Of a stretch of 64,000 bases of DNA, positions 1-7,291 are shown piece after piece (within the stretch, counting starts at the first letter, position 1; each line of letters starts with the position of its first letter). This DNA is from Bacteroidia bacterium (GTDB lineage Bacteria > Bacteroidota > Bacteroidia > J057). The notes under the pieces were generated by a model. That model saw only the letters and a program-made list of their open reading frames with translations, did no database searches and was not told where the DNA came from. The stretch covers positions 6,262,001 through 6,326,000 of the forward strand of contig JAWPMV010000001.1 of the NCBI GenBank assembly GCA_033391075.1, written 5' to 3'. The translations under genes were made by a program, and so were the position numbers.

Positions 1-520
1 CGAGGAGTAAGGCAACGATGAACAAAGCTGCGATCAGCGTAAGCAATCCATAGTAGATCGTAGGATCTGCAAACGGATCAGTAGGCTGTCCAGCTACATT
101 ATTAACTGTATTTACAGGAGCTTTTGGCTCAGACTCCACCTTGATGTAGGCAAGAAGGTTTGAGATATCCTGATCCGTAAAAGTAGGAAAGGCATTCATG
201 GCAGCTTTATTATTAGCTTCCCATAATGCGATCGCCTTGGCGTCTTTGTCAACAAAGATCATCTTGGGCGAATTACGAATCCAGCTTCCCAACCATTCCT
301 CATCACCCGCATACTTGGTATGAATGTCTTTCAACATCGGTCCAGTGCCCTTACGGGTCACGGCGGGGTGGCAGGTCGTACAGTTAGCTTTGAAAAGGGT
401 CTCTCCTTGAGTAGCATCTCCACTAGCGACTGAGATTTGAGCTGAAATCGGTGTCGCAGTAGCGAGAAGAAAGAAGAGGGTCAAACTTGTGAGTATGTTA
501 ACCCAGGGTTTGCATCTCAT
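1..520 (-). CDS. Membrane-anchored cytochrome c, N-terminal part (probable ActA of alternative complex III), truncated by window edge
   Basis: Translating the minus strand from the ATG at 520 gives a signal peptide ending in ISAQ, a class I cytochrome c domain with a CTTCH haem site and a downstream Met (GPML, NAFPTF), then a linker and a hydrophobic segment that runs off the window. Signal, monohaem domain and transmembrane helix in this order match the N-terminus of the Bacteroidota ActA cytochrome of alternative complex III (quinol:cytochrome c oxidoreductase). In that family a pentahaem domain follows; it would lie left of base 1, so I cannot confirm it. A stand-alone membrane monohaem cytochrome is the alternative. 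The protein would face the periplasm and act in respiration. Confidence 0.75.
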   Translation of the reverse strand, partial: MRCKPWVNILTSLTLFFLLATATPISAQISVASGDATQGETLFKANCTTCHPAVTRKGTGPMLKDIHTKYAGDEEWLGSWIRNSPKMIFVDKDAKAIALWEANNKAAMNAFPTFTDQDISNLLAYIKVESEPKAPVNTVNNVAGQPTDPFADPTIYYGLLTLIAALFIVALLL

Positions 521-667
521 AGGTATGTCGTGTTAATGACGCTCGTGTGTGAGTTAAATCCACAATTTGAATGACGTAATGGGTCAATTCAAATTTCGGC
601 TCGCAAGTTAATACAGCTATTATTTAGGTCAAAGTTGTTTAGAGGAAAGAAATCGTGTTTTTCCTAC

Positions 668-686
668 ATTTAGAACCGTTCTAAAT
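668..686. promoter_or_regulatory. 19-bp palindrome ATTTA-N9-TAAAT (Fur-box-like)
   Basis: The arms TTTAGAAC and GTTCTAAA are perfectly complementary around one central base; the outer frame is ATTTA-N9-TAAAT. The same frame recurs at 46232-46250 in the promoter of the imelysin iron locus. A 19-bp AT-rich palindrome fits a Fur-family or similar dimeric regulator, but which gene it controls is unclear because it lies about 150 bp from the cytochrome start and 370 bp from ypdA. Confidence 0.4.
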
Positions 687-1011
687 AACATTTTCTGATT
701 TTCTACGTTTAGGGCCTTCTTTTCAATGAAAGCAAGTCTCTCTTTTTTGAGGAAATATCCGTCACAAGGGCATTTTTCCTGTACAGTTCGGGCCTTTTGT
801 TCTATGCCAAATCTTCGGTGTTTCAACAACAATTTCAGGCAATGATTTTTATCATTTATCTCCAAAAACATCCATTTATTATAAGGGTTTAAGAAAAATA
901 TATCGTATGAATAAGTTGAAAGGATTTTCAATCAAAAAAGGAAGAAAGAAGAATTCTGGCATGGGAAGGATCAGGAATTTCATCAAATACACTCATCGCT
1001 GATTTTTTAGC

Positions 1012-1019
1012 TAATTTTG
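1012..1019 (+). promoter_or_regulatory. Bacteroidota -7 box upstream of ypdA
   Basis: TAATTTTG matches the TAnnTTTG consensus. Transcription would begin near 1026 and leave a leader of about 30 nt before the ATG at 1058. No clear -33 TTG is present at the expected distance, so the call rests on the -7 box only. Confidence 0.45.
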
Positions 1020-1057
1020 CAGCAGATACAAGACAGAGCCAGTTTTTAACAATTGCT

Positions 1058-2029
1058 ATGAATACAGAAATGCTGGATGTATTGATTGTAGGCGGAGGCC
1101 CAATCGGGCTTGCCTGTGGAATAGAAGCCCAGAGAAGAAAACTATCTTATCTGATCATTGAAAAGGGTTGCCTGGTAAATTCGATTTATCATTACCCTAC
1201 CAATATGACCTTTTTTTCTACCTCCCAGAAAATCGAGATCGGAGGGGTACCTTTTGTTTCTCATCAAGACAAACCCAATCGGAGAGAAGCCTTGGAATAT
1301 TACCGCAGAGTTTATGATACCTATGAACTAGATATTCATACTTATGAACGGGTATTAAATGTGGAACAGGAAGGGGAGCATTATAAAGTAGAAAGTACAA
1401 AGGGGATCTATCGAAGTAAAAGTATTGTCATAGCGACCGGTTTTTTTGATCATCCCAATTTGATGGATGTTCCGGGGGAGGATTTGCCGAAAGTAAAGCA
1501 TTATTTTGACGATCCTCACCCTTATATAGGACATAAGGTCCTCGTAGTCGGAGGTGCAAATTCAGCCATAGATGTGGCTCTAGAATGCTGGCGAAAAGGG
1601 GCAGAGGTTAGCTTGGTTCATAGAGGAGAAGGAGTCGGTAGGCGGGTGAAATACTGGGTAAAACCGGATATAGAAAACAGAATCAAAGAGGGTTCTATCA
1701 AGGCCTATTTTGAAAGTACAGTAAAAGAGGTTTCTGAAGATCATGTCACTCTCAATACCCCTGAAGGGGAAGTCGAAGTAGAAAATGACTTTGTACTGGC
1801 TATGACAGGATTTAAACCGGACTATAGTTTTCTAGGAAAGATTGGTCTGGAGTTTAGTTCGGATGACCTAAAGATGCCTGTAAGAGACGAAGAGACCTTT
1901 GAGAGCAATCTTCCCAATGTATTTCTGGCCGGAACGGTCTGCGGAGGCATGCAAACCAATAAGTGGTTTATTGAGAATTCGATTGAGCATGCGAGTACCG
2001 TTATGGAGGAAATCAGAAAAAGAATATAG
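1058..2029 (+). CDS. ypdA: YpdA/Bdr-family FAD-dependent bacillithiol disulfide reductase homologue
   Basis: The 323-aa protein has the two-Rossmann fold of the YpdA family: an FAD-binding GGGPIG at residues 12-17, the family signature around NSIYHYPTNMTFFS, and a second NADPH site VLVVGGANSAIDVA near residue 165. YpdA/Bdr reduces oxidised bacillithiol with NADPH in the cytosol. In Firmicutes homologues the position after GGGP is a cysteine (GGGPCG); here it is Ile16, and the nearest cysteine is Cys20. The stop codon sits inside a hairpin (2028-2052). It is monocistronic between a divergent cytochrome and a convergent gene. Confidence 0.8.
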   Translation: MNTEMLDVLIVGGGPIGLACGIEAQRRKLSYLIIEKGCLVNSIYHYPTNMTFFSTSQKIEIGGVPFVSHQDKPNRREALEYYRRVYDTYELDIHTYERVLNVEQEGEHYKVESTKGIYRSKSIVIATGFFDHPNLMDVPGEDLPKVKHYFDDPHPYIGHKVLVVGGANSAIDVALECWRKGAEVSLVHRGEGVGRRVKYWVKPDIENRIKEGSIKAYFESTVKEVSEDHVTLNTPEGEVEVENDFVLAMTGFKPDYSFLGKIGLEFSSDDLKMPVRDEETFESNLPNVFLAGTVCGGMQTNKWFIENSIEHASTVMEEIRKRI

Positions 2030-2052
2030 GCGCTGATGGGTATCAGCGCCTT
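2028..2052 (+). terminator. Hairpin at the 3' end of ypdA
   Basis: GGCGCTGAT and ATCAGCGCC form a 9-bp GC-rich stem with a 4-nt loop that begins in the stop codon. There is no U-tract behind it, so it may protect the 3' end rather than act as an intrinsic terminator. Confidence 0.4.
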
Positions 2053-2105
2053 GAAAAAAGAATATTTTTAGGTTATCTGCCGAGGGAGTAATCATCGCTT
2101 AGGAA

Positions 2106-2957
2106 TTATTCTTCCAATACTTCCATAAAAATTCTGAAGCCAAGCTGAGCAGAAGGCTCCTCATAGCTTTCCTGACTATTGATCCGTAGGTAGTATCCTG
2201 TACTATTCCAGCTCCCTCCTTTGGCGATACCCGGACGATCTATCATTTCAGATACATTTCCTGCCATATGATAAATTCCCCAGGGATTAGGGGTAAAAGA
2301 TCGAACGGGAGCTGTGAGCATATACCCATCTGCAGTATAATCGATTCCTTTCCCTACAATAATACTCTCCCCTGTATTGATATCTTGTTGGATAAAGCTT
2401 TGGTCAATGACTTTAAAATTCGCCCTGGGCAGTCCTTTCTTGTCAAAAGCCCAACCGGGTTTTCCCACTCCTTTCAGTACATCCCAGGGAAATTTGGTAT
2501 CTACCAGATCAGCTGTTGCCGCTTTTTCCCATTCTTCCTCTGTAGGCAAACGAAATAATACCTTATTAAAAGGAACATAAGAATCATCTTGATTATTGAT
2601 TACTTCTGTCAGCCATTCGCAATAGGCTTTTGCTCCCTCATGACTTAGTCCCACAGCCGGATATTCATAAAATGCGGGATGGCTGGTATAGTTTTCTTTA
2701 ACCGGGTCAAAATTTTTGAAGCCTTTTGACCAAACGGTGGTATCCAGGGCATACTTTTCTGCCATTTCCTGGGGAATGTCATGGAGAAACTCTTTGTAAT
2801 TGATTACAGAAACTTCTGTTGCATGGGCATAGAGCTTTTCATCGATCTGTTTCCATTGGTTTTTGAATTTGGCTTTGGCGCCGGGGTAGAAAGCACTGGA
2901 AATAAATAGGAGTGCACAGAGTAGGGCTGGGCTGCTGATCTGGAGTAGTTTTTTCAT
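2106..2957 (-). CDS. Secreted formylglycine-generating-enzyme-like (SUMF1/GldK-type) protein, probably non-catalytic
   Basis: The 283-aa product has a signal peptide and a sulfatase-modifying-factor (FGE) fold seen from LPTEEEWEKAA in the middle, GIYHMAGNVSEM, GGSWNS and a final LGFRIFME. Family enzymes use two cysteines between the GGS and GFR motifs to make formylglycine; here that stretch has none, so catalysis by the usual route is excluded. In Bacteroidota such proteins often serve as structural lipoproteins, for example GldJ/GldK of the gliding and type IX machinery, but this one is shorter, lacks a lipobox and stands alone. A binding or structural role is inferred. Confidence 0.7.
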   Translation of the reverse strand: MKKLLQISSPALLCALLFISSAFYPGAKAKFKNQWKQIDEKLYAHATEVSVINYKEFLHDIPQEMAEKYALDTTVWSKGFKNFDPVKENYTSHPAFYEYPAVGLSHEGAKAYCEWLTEVINNQDDSYVPFNKVLFRLPTEEEWEKAATADLVDTKFPWDVLKGVGKPGWAFDKKGLPRANFKVIDQSFIQQDINTGESIIVGKGIDYTADGYMLTAPVRSFTPNPWGIYHMAGNVSEMIDRPGIAKGGSWNSTGYYLRINSQESYEEPSAQLGFRIFMEVLEE

Positions 2958-3016
2958 GTTGAGTGAATTTTTTATTCATAATAGCGGGAGGCTGAAAAGT
3001 TACAGGCTCTTCCGGG

Positions 3017-3191
3017 ACCCTTCCGCCACAAGCCCGTTTCCCTCAAGAAGGAAACGACCCGCATATGGCAGTTCCGAGCAGTTTGGAGATATCATAGGGG
3101 GCAGATTGTCGGCTGCCCCTACGATAGATGGCTCCCAGCGCACTCCATTGTTTTCCCAAAACAAGGGAGTGTGGGCCTGAAGCGGTGGGTT
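3017..3191. repeat. R element copy 1: 175-bp multi-hairpin repeat
   Basis: Bounded by ACCCTTCCGCC at the left and GGCGGTGGGTT at the right, which form imperfect terminal inverted repeats. Inside are three hairpins in series: GTTTCC/GGAAAC, GGGGCAG/CTGCCCC, and a CACTCC...GGAGTG stem. It is followed six bases later by copy 2. Open frames crossing it have no independent support. Confidence 0.75.
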
Positions 3192-3197
3192 CTCAAG

Positions 3198-3374
3198 ACC
3201 CTTCCGCCGCATGCCCATTTCCCTCAAGAAGGAAACGACCGGCATATGGCAGCTTGGTGATATCATAGGGGGCAGATTGTAAGCTGCCCCTACAGTGAAT
3301 CACTTTTAACTAACTGGCCTGCGTGCACTCTCTTGTTTGCACAAACAAGGGAGTGGGGCCTGAGGCGGTGGGTT
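3198..3374. repeat. R element copy 2: tandem second copy
   Basis: The same ends and the same three hairpins as copy 1, at about the same length (177 bp). The CACTC...GAGTG stem has compensating-looking changes on both arms. Together the two copies fill most of the 426-bp gap 2958-3383, which otherwise holds nothing I recognise. Confidence 0.75.
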
Positions 3375-3383
3375 CTCGGTGGG

Positions 3384-4298
3384 TCAAGGATTCAACAGCT
3401 GCTTAACTATTCGACTTTGCCTTGAATAATCCGGTAAAGCCTTCCTCGCCATTTTCGGATAATCAATCGTCCAGATGTCAATGCCATTTTCTGCCAGTTT
3501 TCGATAAGAGTTTTGCAGGGACTTATCCCCATCACCTCCAAAGCGCCCAAAAATAACAGGGATTCCCTCAGCTTGTAGTTTTCTGATCAACTCTATGGGA
3601 GGCTCATAGGGATCTTTAGTCGCATAACCTGTAAAAGCCAGAATTCGATTTGCCGGGATTCCTGAAGCGGGCCAATGTATATCAATGTCCTCCATCTTTC
3701 GCATGCCGATGGATATCATCAGATTTGGATTGAGCCGATGTACGTGCTGAGCATCTTTCCAATTGTAGGTGATGATAGCTGCATAATTTTCCGCTTCCAT
3801 TTCCTCTACTAAATCCACCACTTTCTCAAAAGGAATTCCTCTTTTTACATCCAGGGTAAAAATCACTTTGCCCCGTCCCCAATTCAAAGCATGCCTGAGG
3901 CTAGGTATGTGATAAGTCGTTTCCTTTCCAAAGTCATCTAACAAATTCAAACTCCTAAGTTCTTTCCAATTTTTCTCTTTCAAAGGACCTTTTCCTGTAG
4001 TCGTTCTATCCAGATCATCGTCGTGCAGAAGAACAAGCACAGAGTCTTTACTCAAGCGTACATCACATTCTATAATAGCAGGTAGATGATAGGCGGTATA
4101 TGCAAAAGCCTGGATTGAATTTTCTGGATAGCCCGGATATCCACGACCTCCTCTATGCGCACTAACCAGAATGGGACTGCCGCTTTTATGATTGAGAAAG
4201 GAGGAAAGATTATTGGCCCCCAGCTCAATCCTATGTTCATACAATTGTGGAGTGCAGGAGCATGAAATTAAGAGGAAAAGGAAGGCAAGTTTTTTCAT
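3384..4298 (-). CDS. Glycerophosphodiester phosphodiesterase-family lipoprotein
   Basis: A 304-aa protein with a lipoprotein signal (LLISCSC) and a GDPD TIM barrel. The family's metal and catalytic motifs are visible: HRGGRG near residue 50, ENS, ECDVRLSKD and LLHDDDLDRTTTG. The usual reaction is hydrolysis of glycerophosphodiesters to glycerol-3-phosphate and an alcohol; membrane anchoring suggests a periplasmic or outer-membrane-facing scavenging role. It is single-gene, with a TAnnTTTG box at 4356-4363 on its own strand. Confidence 0.85.
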   Translation of the reverse strand: MKKLAFLFLLISCSCTPQLYEHRIELGANNLSSFLNHKSGSPILVSAHRGGRGYPGYPENSIQAFAYTAYHLPAIIECDVRLSKDSVLVLLHDDDLDRTTTGKGPLKEKNWKELRSLNLLDDFGKETTYHIPSLRHALNWGRGKVIFTLDVKRGIPFEKVVDLVEEMEAENYAAIITYNWKDAQHVHRLNPNLMISIGMRKMEDIDIHWPASGIPANRILAFTGYATKDPYEPPIELIRKLQAEGIPVIFGRFGGDGDKSLQNSYRKLAENGIDIWTIDYPKMARKALPDYSRQSRIVKQLLNP

Positions 4299-4355
4299 CT
4301 GGGTTAATTAGCTGTTGAAAGGATAAAAATAATAGCAATTCTCATGATTCGACTA

Positions 4356-4363
4356 CAAAGCTA
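4356..4363 (-). promoter_or_regulatory. -7 box for the GDPD gene
   Basis: On the minus strand this reads TAGCTTTG, a full TAnnTTTG match 58 bp upstream of the ATG at 4298. No good -33 element was seen. Confidence 0.4.
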
Positions 4364-4510
4364 GAAAGTCCTCATTATGAATGCGTAAAGAACTGCCAGA
4401 AAATTCCAATAATCAGAAATGATACTTTTTTTAGCATTTTTATCTCAAAAGGCTTGCTTTACCCAAAATTATTAGCGTAATTGCTATCATAGTTACCAAA
4501 ATAACCAATT

Positions 4511-5167
4511 ATGTTAGCCAGTTACACATTCAACTCCAATTATAAGCCCGGCCACACACAGCATCAGCCTTTGCCCAGCCTTCGTTTATTGGAAGGTGGA
4601 AAGTTTCGCCCGGGTCAATTCAGTCCTGTCTTAGTAAAAGAGTACAACCAGATCAGATTAAAATATTTTCAGTGGGGAATGGTTCCAGCCTGGACCAAGG
4701 GTAGCAAAAAAGAAAAGTCTCGTCGCTTTGTAGCTTCAGATCATCTTGTTCGCCAACCCGGATTCCAGATTGCCCTTCGCAGACAGAGATGTCTCATACC
4801 TGCTGATGGCTACTATCTCTCGACCGGAAAAACTTACAACAAACAAAACTTTAAAATCCATGCTGATGGAGGCGATACATTCTGCTTTGCAGGGATCTAT
4901 GATACCTGGCGTAATGCCGACGGGTCCCTGCTGCAGAGCTTCGCTATCCTCACCACGGAAGCTGATGCGGATATGCGTCAGTTTGGCTTACAGATGCCGC
5001 TAATACTCCCTAAAAAATGGGAAGGGCTTTGGCTAAACCCCAATGCCAATATGCAGAAAATTAATGACGTACTTAAGCAACCCTACCCCCTTAGTCTACA
5101 AATTTATCCCATTCAAGAACTCAAAGAAATGGACTTAATTGGATTTTATGAACATGTTGCTGCGTAG
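4511..5167 (+). CDS. SRAP-domain (YedK/HMCES-like) protein lacking all catalytic residues
   Basis: The 218-aa fold follows the SRAP family: RPGQFSPVL, FQWGMVPAWTKG, RRFVASDHL, RRQRCLIPADGYYLS, FCFAGIYDTW, FAILTTEAD and MPLIL. Active SRAP proteins start MCGR and use Cys2 to cap abasic sites, together with Asn in the NARAE motif, Glu in GFYEW and His in HxRMP. Here the start is MLASY, NARAE is replaced, GFYEW reads GYYLS and the His position is Phe/Gly. No upstream in-frame MCG start exists. A DNA-binding or scaffold role without crosslinking is the inference. Confidence 0.8.
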   Translation: MLASYTFNSNYKPGHTQHQPLPSLRLLEGGKFRPGQFSPVLVKEYNQIRLKYFQWGMVPAWTKGSKKEKSRRFVASDHLVRQPGFQIALRRQRCLIPADGYYLSTGKTYNKQNFKIHADGGDTFCFAGIYDTWRNADGSLLQSFAILTTEADADMRQFGLQMPLILPKKWEGLWLNPNANMQKINDVLKQPYPLSLQIYPIQELKEMDLIGFYEHVAA

Positions 5168-5197
5168 ATGCTAAGCGGGGTTGGTACATTTGGTTGA

Positions 5198-5223
5198 AAG
5201 GGTAGCCTATGGCTACCCTTTTC
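5198..5223 (+). terminator. Intrinsic terminator after the SRAP gene
   Basis: AAGGGTAGCC and GGCTACCCTT form a perfect 10-bp stem with a TAT loop, followed by TTCTTTTTATTTT. This is a classic rho-independent layout 31 bp after the stop codon. Confidence 0.85.
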
Positions 5224-5319
5224 TTTTTATTTTATCTTTTCCATGCCAACTCTAGACTGAGCTTGTCTGTCTTTATGTATAATAACAACACAGCTCAAAG
5301 AATTTCGTAGATTGAGACA

Positions 5320-5961
5320 ATGCGACAGAGCAAAACATACGCACTGCTTTTCTTAACCCTAGGCCTGCTTTTATTCTCTTCCTGCAAACCTAAAGAGGTA
5401 GAAGAGAATGAGAACTGGAAGAAAATGAGGCTCATGCACCAAATACAGGGAGCCTCGCAAATTGCTACGGTAGAGTATGTAATTAGTAAAGTGGTAATAG
5501 GGAAGAAAGAGCAAAAATTGCTTGGCTATTCTTTAAGTGAAGCTGAGTATTTGGCTGAAGCAGAAGCCCGGGTAAAAGCAGGAATTGATTTAGCCAAAAT
5601 AAGCGAAGAGAATATTCGCATTCAGGATAATTTCATTCAGCTCAGTTTGCCTCCCGTTGAGATCATCAATTTTTCTTTTCCCGCTGGAGAGGCAAAAGTC
5701 AATGAAGATTATACAGAAGATGGTTGGCTGGCAATTATTGAAGGATCAGATATAGATCGCTTTTATCAGGAAGCCGAGTTATCTGTTCGAAAAGACATTG
5801 TAAATATGGGCCTAGAGGAAGCTGCGCAGGATAAAACAAAGAAATTTCTGATGAAGTTTCTGATACAAGCGGGTTATGATTCCATCCAAATCGACTTTGA
5901 AAAATTCCGCTGGGAACCCAATCCCCTGAATACCGGCAACATTCCCCAGGCAAATGGATAA
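5320..5961 (+). CDS. DUF4230 lipoprotein
   Basis: A 213-aa protein with a lipobox (LFSSCKP) and a DUF4230 domain: an early TVEYVISKVV strand, a central A-rich helix with LAEAEARVKAGIDLAKI, IQLSLPPVEI, and a C-terminal helix ending GYDSIQIDFE. The domain is common in Bacteroidota and its function is unknown. The gene overlaps the next one by 8 bp, so the two are translationally coupled, and the partner is a second DUF4230-type protein. Confidence 0.75.
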   Translation: MRQSKTYALLFLTLGLLLFSSCKPKEVEENENWKKMRLMHQIQGASQIATVEYVISKVVIGKKEQKLLGYSLSEAEYLAEAEARVKAGIDLAKISEENIRIQDNFIQLSLPPVEIINFSFPAGEAKVNEDYTEDGWLAIIEGSDIDRFYQEAELSVRKDIVNMGLEEAAQDKTKKFLMKFLIQAGYDSIQIDFEKFRWEPNPLNTGNIPQANG

Positions 5962-6991
5962 AAAGACCTCCATATTTTCTCGCATCCTGGGATTCTTTCT
6001 GGCCATCCCTAAACGCATCCTGGGATTCTTTTCCATGCTGGGAGTGATTCCTATGATACTTGTGATCATTGCCTTATTGGTTGGATTATTTTTCGGATAC
6101 AAATGGGTGATCGGAGATTTTAGTTCTATAGTCGAGACGAAAGTCAGCATAATTGAAACTCCTAGCATATTAGAAGAAGTAAAAGCCATAGGAGAATTGG
6201 TAGGTGCGGAATATTTCGGTGAGGAAGTCCATTCTTTGAGTGAAAGCTATGAGGAGGAGGATTTAAAGAATATGGCTGAGTCTTATTTAGAAATTCGCGA
6301 TTCCTATACGCGTATTTATGAACGCATCGAAAAAATGCGAGATATCAATGGAAATTTGATAGGGCATGAAAGACATCTTCAAAAGGCTTATGAAGACTTC
6401 ATGAGCGCCCATGCAACTGCCACCAATTATGACAAAGCCTGGTTTGCTGCTTTTAAGCGCATTCACAATGAATCAGCCAGGAATATGTTGGAGTATCTCC
6501 GAACCAATGACTGGAAATCTTATTACTCCCGTTATAAAGACCGCCTTAATAGAGAAAGAAGATATCTCAGAAAAATAAAGAACAATGGTCGGGTACTCAT
6601 TTATTTGGGAAGAGGTACAGTAAAGGCCGGATATAATCTGGATGCGCTGACCGATGAATCCGTAGAGAAGCAAGGAGATACCCTTTTACTCAAAAACCTG
6701 AAAGCTCAAATACTCAATGCCGATATAAATCCCTGGTATGTACTGCCGGAAGAAACAGAGGATGGAAAAGGAGTGCCAGGTTTTGAGCTATTAAAAGAAT
6801 ATGGTTCCCCTACACATAAAGATCATGGAAGGGTAAAAGAAGGCTGCGAAAAAGATCTGGAGAAATCAGCGATTGAACAGGGAATATTGAAAACGGCGGA
6901 AAAGAGGGCAGAGGAGACTTTGCTGAACTTCCTTAATCTATTGGCAAGAGATTCTACTCAGGTGTTGAGTGTTGTGGATATACAAGAATAG
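5954..6991 (+). CDS. Membrane-anchored DUF4230-like protein with a long helical insertion
   Basis: This 345-aa product has an amphipathic start, one transmembrane helix (about residues 28-50), then a first DUF4230-like half (SIIETPSILEEVKAIGELVG), a Glu/Arg-rich helical insertion of about 120 residues, and a second half (VLIYLGRGTVKAGYNLDAL and a C-terminal helix). It overlaps the DUF4230 lipoprotein upstream and precedes a small cytosolic protein by 6 bp, giving a three-gene operon. An in-frame 18-bp direct repeat duplicates RILGFF near the N-terminus. Function unknown. Confidence 0.65.
   Translation: MDKKTSIFSRILGFFLAIPKRILGFFSMLGVIPMILVIIALLVGLFFGYKWVIGDFSSIVETKVSIIETPSILEEVKAIGELVGAEYFGEEVHSLSESYEEEDLKNMAESYLEIRDSYTRIYERIEKMRDINGNLIGHERHLQKAYEDFMSAHATATNYDKAWFAAFKRIHNESARNMLEYLRTNDWKSYYSRYKDRLNRERRYLRKIKNNGRVLIYLGRGTVKAGYNLDALTDESVEKQGDTLLLKNLKAQILNADINPWYVLPEETEDGKGVPGFELLKEYGSPTHKDHGRVKEGCEKDLEKSAIEQGILKTAEKRAEETLLNFLNLLARDSTQVLSVVDIQE
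5981..6031 (+). repeat. 18-bp direct repeat inside the DUF4230-like gene
   Basis: CGCATCCTGGGATTCTTT occurs at 5981-5998 and again at 6014-6031. The 33-bp period is in frame and duplicates an 11-residue unit just before the membrane helix. Confidence 0.85.
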
Positions 6992-6997
6992 TATCGC

Positions 6998-7291
6998 ATG
7001 GCTGATTTACCGATAGATATAGAAAAGAGGATTAAAAGAGATTTTCCCAAAAAGAAAGATTACGAAAAGGCAGAAAAATTGCTTTCAGGAATTAAGCAAT
7101 CCTATATAAATGTGGGCAAGGACCAATTGATCCGATCTATCTTATTGATAGCAGCAGGAGACGCAGCTAAAATTCAGGAAATCATCGATAGCAATTTCTA
7201 CCATGATCCACGAGATGTGATCATGATGGGCATGGGAGTCAGTGATAATACGTCTAATTATGGAATTGATCCTTTTGAAGACTTAGCCTAA
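6998..7291 (+). CDS. Small conserved-looking cytosolic protein, function unknown
   Basis: A 97-aa protein without signal peptide or membrane segment; mostly helical (KRDFPKKKDYEKAEKLL, DQLIRSILLIAAGDAAKIQE) with a C-terminal Asp-rich tail. It lies 6 bp behind the DUF4230 pair and is probably the last gene of that operon. I do not recognise a family. Its 3' end overlaps the convergent XdhC gene by 4 bp, so transcription from both sides must end inside coding sequence. Confidence 0.65.
   Translation: MADLPIDIEKRIKRDFPKKKDYEKAEKLLSGIKQSYINVGKDQLIRSILLIAAGDAAKIQEIIDSNFYHDPRDVIMMGMGVSDNTSNYGIDPFEDLA

Larger units (their letters stand above)
521..1057. other. Long divergent intergenic region
   Basis: This 537-bp gap separates the cytochrome gene (minus) from ypdA (plus). 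I see a perfect interrupted palindrome at 668-686 and a TAnnTTTG box at 1012-1019. A 100-codon reading frame on the minus strand at 629-931 has no recognisable domain, signal or conserved look and is probably chance. No tRNA or classic riboswitch pattern was seen. Confidence 0.6.

Noticed and set aside
629-931. 100-codon open frame on the minus strand
   Set aside because: No recognisable domain, signal, ribosome-binding site or operon context; AT-rich intergenic DNA readily produces such a frame.
2956-3266. Open frames on both strands over the R elements
   Set aside because: They read through repeat hairpins and give low-complexity translations related only because the DNA repeats.
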